A DNA stretch of 44,462 nucleotides from Bacteroidaceae bacterium (GCA_017628845.1 JAGBYI010000002.1:1-44462), one strand, 5' to 3'; shown: positions 1 through 10,186, counted from the first letter of the stretch. The notes: generated from the letters alone by a model not told the origin. Made by a program: numbers and translations.

Positions 1-170
1 AGTGTGTCTGCCAGTTCCCATCCTACAATCTTGCGCGAATAGGCGTCCGTTATCAGATGCAGGTAGCATACATCTCCCGTATTGAGCATGACATAAGTGA
101 TGTCTGCCACCCACAGTTGGTTTGCAGCCATGGGAACGATGCCCTTTATGAGGTTTGTCTTGTTACAAGC
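1..170 (-). pseudogene. IS3-family transposase (DDE integrase core) fragment, runs off window start
   Basis: The minus strand reads NLIKGIVP followed by NQLWVADITYV, then LHLITDAYSRKIVGWELADT up to the window edge. ADITY and ITDAYS carry the first two acidic residues of the DDE catalytic triad typical of IS3 OrfB transposases; the third (Glu) would lie outside the window. Going upstream the same frame soon loses resemblance to the family and reaches a stop near position 250, while another frame has a short open stretch (MSLNRFREKYSQ...) that ends at about 165. This suggests a frameshifted or decayed N-terminal half, or an OrfA/OrfB junction. Family assignment is firm for the last 50 residues; the extent of the element is not known. 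Confidence 0.7.
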
Positions 171-345
171 AGAATGCCATATAGGCAGGCAGGTATAAAA
201 CACCGTTCTCGTCCTTAAGGTTTTTGGGATGGATAATGTAACTCCCCCCTATGCGCTGGCTGTATTTCTCCCTGAATCTGTTCAAGGACATAGTGGAATA
301 CCGTTAGCTTAGCTTAACGCCTACGAAATTAGGGTGTTACGGATG

Positions 346-353
346 CAAAGATA
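346..353 (-). promoter_or_regulatory. Possible -7 box (TATCTTTG) reading toward the transposase fragment
   Basis: The minus strand has TATCTTTG, the Bacteroidetes -7 consensus TAnnTTTG, about 50 bases before the first ATG of the decayed transposase region. No convincing -33 box is visible; the 34-base tandem repeats begin just upstream. Confidence 0.35.
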
Positions 354-366
354 GGGCAAAAAACAT

Positions 367-452
367 AATGCGCAGGTATGGAAGTGCCATTTTTACCTGT
401 AATGCGCATGTAAGGAGGTGCCGTCTTACCCTGCAATGCGCAGGTATGGATG
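367..452. repeat. 34-base tandem repeat, about 2.5 copies
   Basis: Units start at 367, 401 and 435, each with AATGCGC followed by AGGTATGGAAGTGCC or a close variant. The spacing is 34 bases both times. The rest of 300-574 holds no gene I can support: one end is the decayed transposase leader, the other is the 3' side of the DUF4954 gene. Confidence 0.75.
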
Positions 453-574
453 TTCAAATGCTTACATTATTCTGCCGTTTTTCTGTTCGCTCAGCAGGAA
501 AGAGTACACATATCTTGGACTTTGGAAAAAGAGATGTGTGGCTCCGTCCTGCAGACGTTGGTAAGTGTCGGAAT

Positions 575-2542
575 TCATTTTTCCAACACTCCCAGCCACT
601 TCTCTGCCAGTGCTGATTTGATGTGGATGTGCTCTTCCACTGCCTTGACGAAGGGATTGGACTCGAACTGGCCGCGGACTTCGCTGAAGTCCAGGCTTTG
701 CACCGTGCTGTCCTGTCCGTCGAATCCGAATCCTGTACGGGCGCTTAGCGAGAATTCCTTGCGTGCATCCTTCCACAGCATCTGGTCCAGTTCCACCACA
801 GAGTCCTTCCATTTCCTGATTATATCGGACAGGAGGGCAGGGGTAATCTCCTTGTTCTCATCAATGCCGTAGAAGTCCAGCATTATGCGGTATGCCCATT
901 GCCATTCCAGGTCGTAGTAGTTCTGGTGCAGGGTGGCGAGTTCGGCATTGACCTCTTCCAGCGAGGCAATATTGCCGTTCTGTATCCTGTCCAGCAGGGG
1001 GATGAGCAGTTTCTTGGGCGCTATCAGTCCGCACAGGTCCACCCAGTCGCCCGTAGCCTCCTCGCTGGTGGGACGGAAGTGCTCCAGCTTGCCCTCCACC
1101 TTCTCCAGACGAGAGATGACGCTGTTGCCCAGGAACTTGTTTATTGCCATGGTGTACAGGCTGATGCCCTTTTCCATGGCACTGCCGGTGATGCGTGCGC
1201 TCTGGTAGGCATAGGTGTCGGAAGTGGCGCCAGAGATTTCCTTCAGCTGCTTCAAGGTCTTCAGGCCGCGCAGCATCTTCTGTATGGTGTAGGGCGAGAG
1301 CAGGTTGAAGTTCACGTAGTCCAGCCGTCCTTCGGTGGACCTTCTGTCGCGCTTAGGCCATTTCTGCGCATCGCGTATGGTGCCCACGCTGCGTAGGGCA
1401 ACGGCAGGGGCAAGGTATGTGACACCGTCCTTTTCTATCAGATAGCTGAAGGGCATGTCCGAGGTGTCGGGGTTGGTGGTATGTCGGCCCATAACCAGAG
1501 AGAAGGCACCTATGCGTGCCGGCCACAGGATATAGGAGTCGCTGGCAGTCTTGGCGCCACGCTCCATGGCCCCCTGGTGTATGGGTCCCAGTTTGTACAT
1601 GTGGTTGCTCTGGTTACTGCCGCTACCTGCATTCATGAACGAGAACATGCCGGCAATGAGCAGCGTGCTCTTGTGGTGCGTAACCGTGAACGGACCGGCA
1701 AAGATGGAACATGCCTCGCCGTTCTCCTCGTGGCAGTTGCAGAAGAACAGCGAGTCCGAGGCACTGTAGCCGTGCTTGAAGGTACATGCCTGGCCCACGA
1801 AGCACCGTGTCAGCGTGGTGCAGTCCTCAATGCTGCTGCCGTCCTGAACGATGAAGTCGTCGGCAATCACGCCATAGCCTATGTGTATGGGAGAGTCTGT
1901 TCTGGACATCAGCGAGCCGTTCTTCAATCGCCCGGCACCTTCTATCTTGCAGCCAGGCCCCACGTAGACGTTCTTTATGTAGCCCGTGTCCACCACGGTG
2001 CAGTGTGCCGCAATGGTGCCACGTGTGCTGCTCCTTTCCTTGGCGCGCTCCATAGCCATCTCCTTCATGCGCTGTATCAGCACAGGACGGTGGCGGTACA
2101 TGGCGGTGATGTATGCCTCGTGAGCCGTCAGGCGGTCGTGTATGGCTACTTCGCGTCCCCCGGTTTCGCAAAGTACGGAAACCTCTGTGCCGCAACCAAA
2201 ACTTGTCTCGCCGTCCACCAGAATGATGTCGCAGTTCTCAATGAAGCAATCCTCCTCTATGTCGTAGTTGGCAATGTAGTTCTTGATGTTCTCTATGCAG
2301 CAGTTGTTGCCCACGCTGACATTGTGCAGTGTGGCATGGAAGATACCGCTATGTTTGCGCATGCCACCGGGCATAAGGAAGGACTTGTCGAACTTGCCCA
2401 GGCGGCATGTGCCAGAGAAGCGTACTTCGCGCACGTATTTCAGGTCCGCTTCGGGGTGGACGAGTATCGTGTTCCAGTCCTCGGCTGTGCAGTGTTGGGA
2501 TTCCAATTGCGCTATCTGTTGGGGAGAGAGGGGGATGTGCAT
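575..2542 (-). CDS. DUF4954 family protein, left-handed beta-helix type
   Basis: A 655-residue protein of the DUF4954 family, common in Bacteroidales and of unknown function. The first 330 residues have the hexapeptide-like spacing of small hydrophobic residues and glycines seen in left-handed beta-helix (UDP-acyltransferase-like) folds, for example around VSVGNNCCIEN, VYVGPGCKIEGAG and IGYGVIADDFIVQDGSS. A conserved block rich in His, Ser and Asn follows (THHKSTLLIAGMFSFMNAGSGSNQSNHMYKLGP), then a mostly helical C-terminal third. There is no signal peptide, so it is probably cytoplasmic. It lies 40 bases downstream of gluQ on the same strand and is probably cotranscribed. The fold suggests transferase ancestry, but no substrate can be named from the sequence. 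Confidence 0.85.
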   Translation of the reverse strand: MHIPLSPQQIAQLESQHCTAEDWNTILVHPEADLKYVREVRFSGTCRLGKFDKSFLMPGGMRKHSGIFHATLHNVSVGNNCCIENIKNYIANYDIEEDCFIENCDIILVDGETSFGCGTEVSVLCETGGREVAIHDRLTAHEAYITAMYRHRPVLIQRMKEMAMERAKERSSTRGTIAAHCTVVDTGYIKNVYVGPGCKIEGAGRLKNGSLMSRTDSPIHIGYGVIADDFIVQDGSSIEDCTTLTRCFVGQACTFKHGYSASDSLFFCNCHEENGEACSIFAGPFTVTHHKSTLLIAGMFSFMNAGSGSNQSNHMYKLGPIHQGAMERGAKTASDSYILWPARIGAFSLVMGRHTTNPDTSDMPFSYLIEKDGVTYLAPAVALRSVGTIRDAQKWPKRDRRSTEGRLDYVNFNLLSPYTIQKMLRGLKTLKQLKEISGATSDTYAYQSARITGSAMEKGISLYTMAINKFLGNSVISRLEKVEGKLEHFRPTSEEATGDWVDLCGLIAPKKLLIPLLDRIQNGNIASLEEVNAELATLHQNYYDLEWQWAYRIMLDFYGIDENKEITPALLSDIIRKWKDSVVELDQMLWKDARKEFSLSARTGFGFDGQDSTVQSLDFSEVRGQFESNPFVKAVEEHIHIKSALAEKWLGVLEK

Positions 2543-2582
2543 GAGATAATGAGTCTTTATGCTTTTGTAGTATCTATAGTAT

Positions 2583-3743
2583 CTATAGATTTAGCTGATT
2601 GTCTAATATAATGTCCTCTGTGGGCACCTTGTCCCACGAGAAGAGGGGGATGAGTTCTTGTGGAGTGATGGGGGCAGGGGTGTCGGTCAGTCCGGCAAGG
2701 TGTGCCTGCAGACCTATGATTTCGTTGGCCTGGGTGCCTTTGTCTCGCAGATAGCCCAGGTCCATGCTCTTGTCGCGCTTGCAGAGGCGCTGGCCCTCGG
2801 CGTTGCAGAGGAGGGGGTGGTGTAAGAAGTTAACGGTGAGGGGTGAGTGCTGAGCGGTTAATCCACCCCCTCCGCTTCGCTCGTCCCCCTGCAGGGGGAC
2901 AGTCTGAGGGGTGAGCGAGGTGGCTGTAGGGACGCTGCGTGCAGCGTCCGTAATAGTTTTCCGTTTTTCGTTTCCTATTTCCTGTTCTCCAAACAGGAGT
3001 TCTCTAAGGTGTATCTGTTGGGGGGAGGACAGGAGCAGGTCGCGGCCACGCACTATTTCCGTAACGCCCATCAGGGCATCGTCCACAACAACTGCCAGTT
3101 GGTATGCCCAGGCACCGTCTTTTCTCCTTATTATATAGTCGCCGCAATGCTCTGCCAGGTTGATGTCGTGCCTGCCATAGTGCCCGTCGGTAAAGGGGAT
3201 GATGCAGTCGGGAACGATGAGGCGGGTGGTGGCGGGTGGAGCGGTGAGCGGTGAGCGGTGAGTGGTTAATCCACCCCCTCCGCTTCGCTCGTCCCCCTGT
3301 CTCAGGGGGACAGTCTGAGGGGTGAGCGAGGTGGCTGTAGGGACGCTGCACGCAGCGTCCGTGTATTTAGGCCGGCATGTCCCCTTGTACACCACTCTGC
3401 CGTCGGTTTCGTGTGGGGCTTGGGTTGCCATTATGTCGGCACGGGTGCAATAGCAGGGGTAGGTGAGGCCTATTTCCTGCAGACGGCGCAGGTATTCCTC
3501 GTAGATGTGCCCACGCTGGCTTTGCCAAACGGGTTCACCATCCCAGGGAAGGCCCAGCCACTGCAGGTCGTCCATCAGTTGAAGGGCATACTCCCTGCGG
3601 CTTCGCTGAGGGTCAAGGTCCTCTATGCGCAGAACCCACTCGCCACCCTTGCTCTTGGCGGAAAGCCAGGAGAGGAGGGCGCAGAAAACGTTGCCCAGAT
3701 GCATGCGCCCGGTAGGGGAGGGCGCAAATCTGCCTCGTGTCAT
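2583..3743 (-). CDS. gluQ: Glutamyl-Q tRNA(Asp) synthetase-like protein with two in-frame repeat insertions
   Basis: This is a truncated-type glutamyl-tRNA synthetase paralogue lacking the anticodon domain; the family attaches glutamate to queuosine in tRNA(Asp). Visible motifs are RFAPSPTG with the HIGH equivalent HLGN (15-18), a zinc site CYC...YKGTC (C97, C99, Y119, C123) and a KMSKS equivalent KRDKS (322-326). I start at 3743 because the family begins just before RFAPSPTG; the open frame continues upstream into what looks like promoter sequence. At 386 residues it is far longer than the usual 300 or so. The excess is two related inserts, about 129-173 (after the zinc site) and 266-305 (before HHPLL). 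Both begin DAA(C/R)SVPTATSLTPQTVPL and are encoded by the REP/hairpin repeats. Without them the length is about 300, so the enzyme may still fold. Confidence 0.85.
   Translation of the reverse strand: MTRGRFAPSPTGRMHLGNVFCALLSWLSAKSKGGEWVLRIEDLDPQRSRREYALQLMDDLQWLGLPWDGEPVWQSQRGHIYEEYLRRLQEIGLTYPCYCTRADIMATQAPHETDGRVVYKGTCRPKYTDAACSVPTATSLTPQTVPLRQGDERSGGGGLTTHRSPLTAPPATTRLIVPDCIIPFTDGHYGRHDINLAEHCGDYIIRRKDGAWAYQLAVVVDDALMGVTEIVRGRDLLLSSPQQIHLRELLFGEQEIGNEKRKTITDAARSVPTATSLTPQTVPLQGDERSGGGGLTAQHSPLTVNFLHHPLLCNAEGQRLCKRDKSMDLGYLRDKGTQANEIIGLQAHLAGLTDTPAPITPQELIPLFSWDKVPTEDIILDNQLNL
2829..2950. repeat. Composite repeat insertion (heptads + hairpin element + REP) inside gluQ, copy 1
   Basis: On the plus strand the order is GGTGAGC-like heptads (about 2832-2859), a hairpin element (2863-2923) with outer arms CCACC/GGTGG and central palindrome CCCCCTGCAGGGGG, and a REP (2926-2950: GTAG, the 20-base palindrome with GT loop, G). 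It encodes residues 266-305 of GluQ without a stop or frameshift. Confidence 0.85.
3225..3361. repeat. Composite repeat insertion (heptads + hairpin element + REP) inside gluQ, copy 2
   Basis: Same order and orientation as copy 1: GCGGTGA heptads (about 3238-3266), hairpin element (3271-3334, centre CCCCCTGTCTCAGGGGG) and REP (3337-3361, loop AC instead of GT). It encodes residues 129-173 of GluQ in the same relative frame as copy 1. Small differences between the copies (CTGCAGG versus CTGTCTCAGG, AC versus GT) show that they are not a very recent duplication. Confidence 0.85.
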
Positions 3744-3829
3744 GCCACAAAGGTAAGGCTTTTTTCTCAAATACATACAATATGCACATTTAGGAGTGCC
3801 AAACCAATGGCGAATTGGATTATAATGTG

Positions 3830-3837
3830 TACTTTTG
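3830..3837 (+). promoter_or_regulatory. Possible -7 box (TACTTTTG) for the M16 protease gene
   Basis: TACTTTTG fits TAnnTTTG and lies 44 bases before the ATG at 3882. No clear -33 box is seen at 19-21 bases upstream. Confidence 0.4.
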
Positions 3838-3881
3838 GTGCGCAAAATGATACATCAACATAAAACAAGCGAACACAAAGT

Positions 3882-6791
3882 ATGAAAAAGAACCTTCTAA
3901 CCATGCTGTCGGTGGCAATGATTGCCCTGCTGATGGCATCTTGTGGCGAAAAACGAAGCTACGAGACAGTGAAAGGCGATCCTATGCAGAGCCGTATCTA
4001 CACGCTGGACAACGGTATGAAAGTCTATCTGACGGTCAACAAGGAAGCGCCCCGTATCCAGACCTACATCCCCGTTCGTGTGGGTGGCAAGAACGACCCT
4101 GCCGAGACAACAGGTCTGGCGCACTACTTCGAGCATCTCATGTTCAAGGGCACGGAGAGTTTCGGTACCCAGAACTATGCCGAGGAGAAACCGCTGCTGG
4201 ACCAGATTGAGGCACTGTTTGAGGTTTACCGCACCAAGACCGACGAGGCAGAGCGTGCTGCTATCTATCATCAGATAGACAGTATCTCGTACGAAGCTTC
4301 CAAGTTATCAATTCCCAACGAGTACGACAAACTCATGTCTGCCATCGGTGCCTCTGGTACTAATGCCTATACTGGTTACGATGTAACATGCTATGTGGAG
4401 GATATTCCCTCTAACCAGTTGGACAACTGGGCAAAGATACAGGCAGACCGTTTCAAGAACAACGTGATACGCGGTTTCCATACCGAACTGGAAACAGTGT
4501 ACGAGGAGAAGAACATGAGTCTTACTAATGACAGCAGAAAGGTCATTGAGGCTATTCTTGGCTCTCTGTATACCAAGCACCCTTATGGCACGCAGACCGT
4601 ACTGGGCAGTCAGGACCATCTTAAGAACCCCTCTATCACCAATATCAAGAACTTCTACAAGCAGTGGTATGTGCCCAACAACATGGCCATCTGTATGTCG
4701 GGCGATTTCGATTACGATGAGGCAATGGATGTGATAGAGAAGTATTTCGGCGACATGCAACCCAACAAGGACCTGCAGATGCTGGACTTCGCAGCAGAGG
4801 AGGAGATTACCGCCCCCGTGGAGCGTGAGGTTCTGGGTCTGGAGTCGGAGAATGTTACCATCGCATGGCGCTTGCCAGGTGCTGCTTCTGATGAGGCTTT
4901 GATGCTGGAAGTGGCAGATGCCATCATGAACAATGGCAAGGCTGGTATCATTGACATCAACATCCTTCAGGAGCAGAAACTGCTCTCAGCCTACTCCTTC
5001 CCATACACAATGAGCGACTATACTTCCTATATCCTTCAGGGCGAACCTAAGGACGGACAGAGCTTGGAAGAGGTCAAGGCCATGCTGCTTGCCCAGATAG
5101 ACTCTCTGCGCCAGGGCAATTGGGACGAGTCGCTGCTGGCGGCAGGCATAGCCAACTACAAGCTGGATTTGCAGAAGATGCTCGAGGACAACGAATCACG
5201 TGCCGACCTCTTTGTGCAGGCTTTCGTCAACAACCAGCCATGGGCAGATGTTGTGAAGCGCATGGAGAAGATGGAGAAGATCACCAAGGCTGACGTGGTG
5301 GCATTTGCCAACGCCTATCTGAAGGACAACAACTATGCCGTGGTGTACAAGCGCCAGGGCGAGGACCCAAATATCAAGAAGGTGAACAAGCCCGCCATTA
5401 CGCCAATCTTCATGAACCGCGACACTACCAGCGCATTCCTGCAGGAGATACAGGCTTCTGTGGTTGCTCCTATAGAGTCTGTGTTCGTGGACTTCGGTAA
5501 GGATATGAGTCAGGGAACTGTGGGCAAACTGCCTCTGCTTTACAAGAAGAACCAGACAAACGATCTCTTTACTCTGCAGTACATCTATGATTTCGGTACA
5601 GCCGAGATGAAGGAGATTGGCTTGGCTGCCTCCTATCTCGATTACCTTGGCACGTCCGACATGTCGGCAGCAGAGGTAAAGTTGGCATTCTATAACCTGG
5701 CATGCAACTATCGTATTAGTGCAAGCAAGGATAGAGTCGTTGTCAGTCTGAGCGGTCTGGCAGAGAACATGCCCAAGGCAATGGAACTATTGGAGAAGGT
5801 TCTTGCCGATGCGCAGCCCAACAAGGAGGCTTACGACGGACTTGTGGACGATATAATGAAATCACGCCTCAATAGCAAGGCCGACCAGCAGGCCAACTTC
5901 AGACGCTTGCAGACCTATGCTTTCTATGGTCCCAACAATCCTTCAAACACAATCCTCAGCGAAACGGAACTGAGAAGCATGGCTCCCGAGGCGTTGTTGC
6001 AGCGCATCTCGCAGTTGTCCACAATGGAGCATCGCGTGCTGTACTACGGTCCTTTGGGCATGGATGAGGTTTCCTCTACGGTCGCTTCATTGCACAAGGT
6101 GCCCGAGAACCTTACCCCCGTGCCCGAGAACGATGTGTTCAAGTTGCAGACAGTGAATGAAAATGTCGTTTACATCGCCCCATACGACGCCAACCAGATT
6201 TACATGATAACCTACGCTTCCAAGGGCGAGAAGTATGATGTGCAGAAGTCGCCCGTGCTGAACATGTACAACGAATACTTCGGTGGCGGAATGAACAGTA
6301 TCGTGTTCCAGGAGATGCGCGAGGCACGTGGCCTGGCCTATAGTGCATACGCCCTTGCCATGGAACCTGCACGTCTGGAGGACCCCTACGGCTATTTCTC
6401 AATGATTGCTACCCAGAACGACAAGATGATAGATGCACTCACTGCATTTGAGGAAATCATCAACAATATGCCTCTGAGCGAGCAAGCATTTGCAATTGCC
6501 AAGGAGGCCATCATCAGCAGATTGCGCTCGGAGCGAATCACCAAGGAAGAAGTGCTGACCTATTACCTCGACCAGGAGGAACTGGGACTCACCGAGGATA
6601 CCCGCAAGCAACTGTTTGACGTCGTGCAGGGAATGACCCTGGACGATGTTAAGGCTTACCAGCAGGCAAATGTAAAGGAGCGCAAGGCCGTTACTGCTAT
6701 CCTCGGTCGTGAGAGCGACCTTGACATGAAGTCGCTGGAGAAGTGGGGCAAGATTGTACGCCTTACACAGAAGGATATCTTCGGTTATTGA
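3882..6791 (+). CDS. M16 family zinc metallopeptidase, lipoprotein
   Basis: A 969-residue two-half M16 (pitrilysin/insulinase type) peptidase. It begins with a lipoprotein signal ending in the lipobox LMASC (C21), so it is probably anchored in the envelope facing the periplasm. The inverted zinc motif HxxEH is at H81-YFE-H85 (LAHYFEHLMFKGT), and a downstream Glu in the TELETVYEEKNM region is the likely third ligand. The C-terminal half (after about 500) has the M16 fold signature GGGMNSIVFQEMREARGLAYSAYA but no HxxEH, as usual for the non-catalytic half. Its length fits the two-domain family. It is monocistronic between the divergent gluQ operon and the convergent groSL operon. The natural substrate is unknown. 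Confidence 0.92.
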   Translation: MKKNLLTMLSVAMIALLMASCGEKRSYETVKGDPMQSRIYTLDNGMKVYLTVNKEAPRIQTYIPVRVGGKNDPAETTGLAHYFEHLMFKGTESFGTQNYAEEKPLLDQIEALFEVYRTKTDEAERAAIYHQIDSISYEASKLSIPNEYDKLMSAIGASGTNAYTGYDVTCYVEDIPSNQLDNWAKIQADRFKNNVIRGFHTELETVYEEKNMSLTNDSRKVIEAILGSLYTKHPYGTQTVLGSQDHLKNPSITNIKNFYKQWYVPNNMAICMSGDFDYDEAMDVIEKYFGDMQPNKDLQMLDFAAEEEITAPVEREVLGLESENVTIAWRLPGAASDEALMLEVADAIMNNGKAGIIDINILQEQKLLSAYSFPYTMSDYTSYILQGEPKDGQSLEEVKAMLLAQIDSLRQGNWDESLLAAGIANYKLDLQKMLEDNESRADLFVQAFVNNQPWADVVKRMEKMEKITKADVVAFANAYLKDNNYAVVYKRQGEDPNIKKVNKPAITPIFMNRDTTSAFLQEIQASVVAPIESVFVDFGKDMSQGTVGKLPLLYKKNQTNDLFTLQYIYDFGTAEMKEIGLAASYLDYLGTSDMSAAEVKLAFYNLACNYRISASKDRVVVSLSGLAENMPKAMELLEKVLADAQPNKEAYDGLVDDIMKSRLNSKADQQANFRRLQTYAFYGPNNPSNTILSETELRSMAPEALLQRISQLSTMEHRVLYYGPLGMDEVSSTVASLHKVPENLTPVPENDVFKLQTVNENVVYIAPYDANQIYMITYASKGEKYDVQKSPVLNMYNEYFGGGMNSIVFQEMREARGLAYSAYALAMEPARLEDPYGYFSMIATQNDKMIDALTAFEEIINNMPLSEQAFAIAKEAIISRLRSERITKEEVLTYYLDQEELGLTEDTRKQLFDVVQGMTLDDVKAYQQANVKERKAVTAILGRESDLDMKSLEKWGKIVRLTQKDIFGY

Positions 6792-6870
6792 TAAGGAAGG
6801 CTATGGCATCATAGTCTCTATAAACTCTATAGTCTCTATAGTCTCTATGACTCTCTGACAGAGAGGAAAC

Positions 6871-6908
6871 AAAAAGCCCCGCTGGCCTGTGATGGTCAGC
6901 GGGGCTTT
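6871..6908. terminator. Rho-independent terminator between the M16 gene and groL, probably bidirectional
   Basis: GCCCCGCTGGCC and GGTCAGCGGGGC form a GC-rich hairpin around the loop TGTGAT, with a T run on the groL (minus) side and TTTGTTAT on the plus side. Just upstream (about 6808-6850) is a run of TCTATAG-like repeats of no evident function. Confidence 0.85.
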
Positions 6909-6929
6909 GTTATCTATGTGCTGTTGGCA

Positions 6930-8588
<1,659 letters not shown>

Positions 8589-8605
8589 TTAATTCGTTTT
8601 CTGTA

Positions 8606-8878
8606 TTAGCCCAGGATAGCCACCACGTCGCTCTGGCGCATGATGAGGTACTTCTTGCCCTCGTGCTCTATCTCGGTGCCGGCATACTTGCCATAGAGAA
8701 CCTGGTCGCCCTCCTTCAGGATCATTTCCTCGTCCTTGGTGCCACCTCCCACGGCAACGATGGTGCCCTGCAGGGGCTTCTCCTTTGCTGTGTCGGGAAT
8801 GATGATGCCACCGATGGTCTTTGTCTCTGCTGCAGCGGGTTCGATGAGAACGCGGTCTGCCAATGGTTTGATGTTCAT
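8606..8878 (-). CDS. groS: Co-chaperonin GroES
   Basis: A 90-residue GroES lid subunit. [14 protein letters not shown], the mobile loop [17 protein letters not shown] and the ending SDVVAILG are diagnostic. It is the first gene of the groS-groL operon. No CIRCE (HrcA) operator is visible upstream; a TAATTTTG -7 box is about 135 bases before the start. Confidence 0.97.
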   Translation of the reverse strand: MNIKPLADRVLIEPAAAETKTIGGIIIPDTAKEKPLQGTIVAVGGGTKDEEMILKEGDQVLYGKYAGTEIEHEGKKYLIMRQSDVVAILG

Positions 8879-9013
8879 AGTATTCTTGTGTATTTATTAT
8901 GTTAATGTATTCTTTCCACTGCTTTACTTATCGCCAAGAGTGTGCCAAGGCGGGGAGAACGGACAAAATGTCAGTATTCGCGGCATTTGTATGCCCCACG
9001 TGTGACAATATTG

Positions 9014-9033
9014 CAAAATTATTCCTATCTTTG
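9014..9033. promoter_or_regulatory. Overlapping divergent -7 boxes between groS and the HD-domain gene
   Basis: The plus strand carries TATCTTTG (9026-9033), 35 bases before the ATG at 9069. The minus strand carries TAATTTTG (9021-9014) pointing to groS. Both fit TAnnTTTG, but neither has a perfect -33 box. Confidence 0.45.
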
Positions 9034-9068
9034 TTCGCACAGAGATATAATATAAAGGTAGAGACGCT

Positions 9069-9926
9069 ATGCAGAAAGAGTTCCTTGTTATTGGCCGCGC
9101 CAATGCCACCACACGTCAGGGCAGTCCCTATGCCCTGTTGAAGGTGGCAGATGCCGAGCAGTCCTTCTCCGTTTCCGTGTGGGACGTGGCTCCCGATATG
9201 GCTCCCTTCCCCGGGCAGTTGGTACAGTTCATGCAAGTGAAGGACTTCGGTGGCAAGAAGTCATGTGCGCTTACGGATATGGTGTTGGGCCTGATGGCAG
9301 ACGAGAAGCATCCCCTCTATGGGCTGATACCGCGCCCCATAAACCGCAAGGTGTGGGACGATACCATTGCCAACCTGCTGTCATACTGTACGGATGCAAC
9401 GCTGGTACCCATCATACAGGACTTTGCCGGCAAACTCTACAAGCCTTATAGCGAATACCCTGCGGCAACCACCGTGCACCATGCCTATCAGGGTGGTCTG
9501 CTGAACCATACCCACCAGATGTTGCACATGCTGGAGGGCCTGTATCCATGCCTGCCTTACCAGATAAAGGTGGAGCGCTGCATCCTGGCCATACTTTTCC
9601 ACGACTATGGCAAGGTATATGAGTACAACCGTCAGGGCGATACCCAGTCCGACATGTACCTGTTAGGGCATATCTACATTGGGGCGCACAAGTTGCAGAA
9701 CGTGCTTGAGCAGCACGGCGTGGAACCCGAGGAGGTGAAGCGCATAGTGCACTGCGTCCTGGCTCACCATGGCCAGCGCGAATACGGCAGTCCTGTGCTT
9801 CCCTGCATTCAGGAGGCTGCCATAGTAACCTATCTGGACAATATCTCTGCCAAGGTAGATACCATGGAGGCCACTCCCGAGGGAGAGTATGTGCCAGCCT
9901 TAGGTACCCATGTGCAAAAGGGTTGA
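9069..9926 (+). CDS. OB-fold/HD-domain protein, YhaM-like 3'-5' exoribonuclease
   Basis: A 285-residue protein with an N-terminal OB-fold nucleic-acid-binding domain (about 1-90, with YALLKVADAEQSFSVSVWD) and an HD phosphohydrolase domain. HD metal-ligand motifs are HHAYQGGLLNHTHQM, LFHDYGKVYEY, LLGHIYIGAH and LAHHGQREYGSP. This arrangement matches the YhaM/CBF1 family of 3'-5' exoribonucleases that trim RNA 3' ends in the cytoplasm. There is no signal peptide. It is a single gene with its own TATCTTTG box, followed by repeat-rich regulatory sequence for the next gene. Exact substrate preference is inferred from the family only. Confidence 0.85.
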   Translation: MQKEFLVIGRANATTRQGSPYALLKVADAEQSFSVSVWDVAPDMAPFPGQLVQFMQVKDFGGKKSCALTDMVLGLMADEKHPLYGLIPRPINRKVWDDTIANLLSYCTDATLVPIIQDFAGKLYKPYSEYPAATTVHHAYQGGLLNHTHQMLHMLEGLYPCLPYQIKVERCILAILFHDYGKVYEYNRQGDTQSDMYLLGHIYIGAHKLQNVLEQHGVEPEEVKRIVHCVLAHHGQREYGSPVLPCIQEAAIVTYLDNISAKVDTMEATPEGEYVPALGTHVQKG

Positions 9927-9936
9927 GGAGCGACGT

Positions 9937-9987
9937 GTCATGCGCTTGTCACGCAGAGGTCACACAAGTGTCACGTCCTGCCGTGAC
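9937..9987. repeat. Four GTCA(C) repeats spaced exactly 11 bases, plus inverted GTGAC: operator-like array
   Basis: GTCA(C) starts at 9937, 9948, 9959 and 9970, one helical turn apart, and an inverted GTGAC lies at 9983. The array ends about 20 bases before the -7 box of the beta-galactosidase gene, where activator or repressor sites are usually found. Confidence 0.6.
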
Positions 9988-10007
9988 GGAAAGTGCTCGG
10001 GAATGTT

Positions 10008-10015
10008 TATCTTTG
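10008..10015 (+). promoter_or_regulatory. -7 box (TATCTTTG) of the GH2 beta-galactosidase gene
   Basis: TATCTTTG matches the consensus exactly. The resulting leader would be about 160 bases and would contain the 22-base tandem repeats at 10038-10103. The -33 region is not a good match, consistent with control through the adjacent GTCAC array. Confidence 0.6.
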
Positions 10016-10037
10016 CAACCGAAAACGCAACGTGACG

Positions 10038-10103
10038 CGATGTCCTTCGCCTCGTGAGACGAAGTCTCTTGCCTCGTGAGGCGATGCCCTTCGCCTCGTG
10101 AAG
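10038..10103. repeat. 22-base tandem repeat, three copies, in the leader of the GH2 gene
   Basis: Units at 10038, 10060 and 10082 follow the pattern CGATGTCCTTCGCCTCGTGA plus two bases; the middle copy is diverged (CGAAGTCTCTTGCC...). The repeat lies between the -7 box and the start codon, so it would be transcribed. Confidence 0.8.
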
Positions 10104-10186
10104 CGTTTCAGCAACGCAAAATAAGTCCCACTGGCACACCTATGAATAGAGAAGTAAAACCTAAATAAAATAACTACTAAAAGCAA

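Noticed and set aside
1481-2611. Plus-strand 376-codon open frame
   Set aside because: It is antisense to the DUF4954 gene, has no recognisable motif and uses odd codons.
3744-3845. N-terminal extension of gluQ
   Set aside because: The family begins just before RFAPSPTG; the extension covers the divergent spacer.
8930-8960. CIRCE operator or sigma-54 promoter before groS
   Set aside because: The minus strand reads TTGGCACACTCTTGGCG; it lacks the TTAGCACTC inverted pair, and TGGCAC to TTGG spacing is one base short with GG in place of GC.
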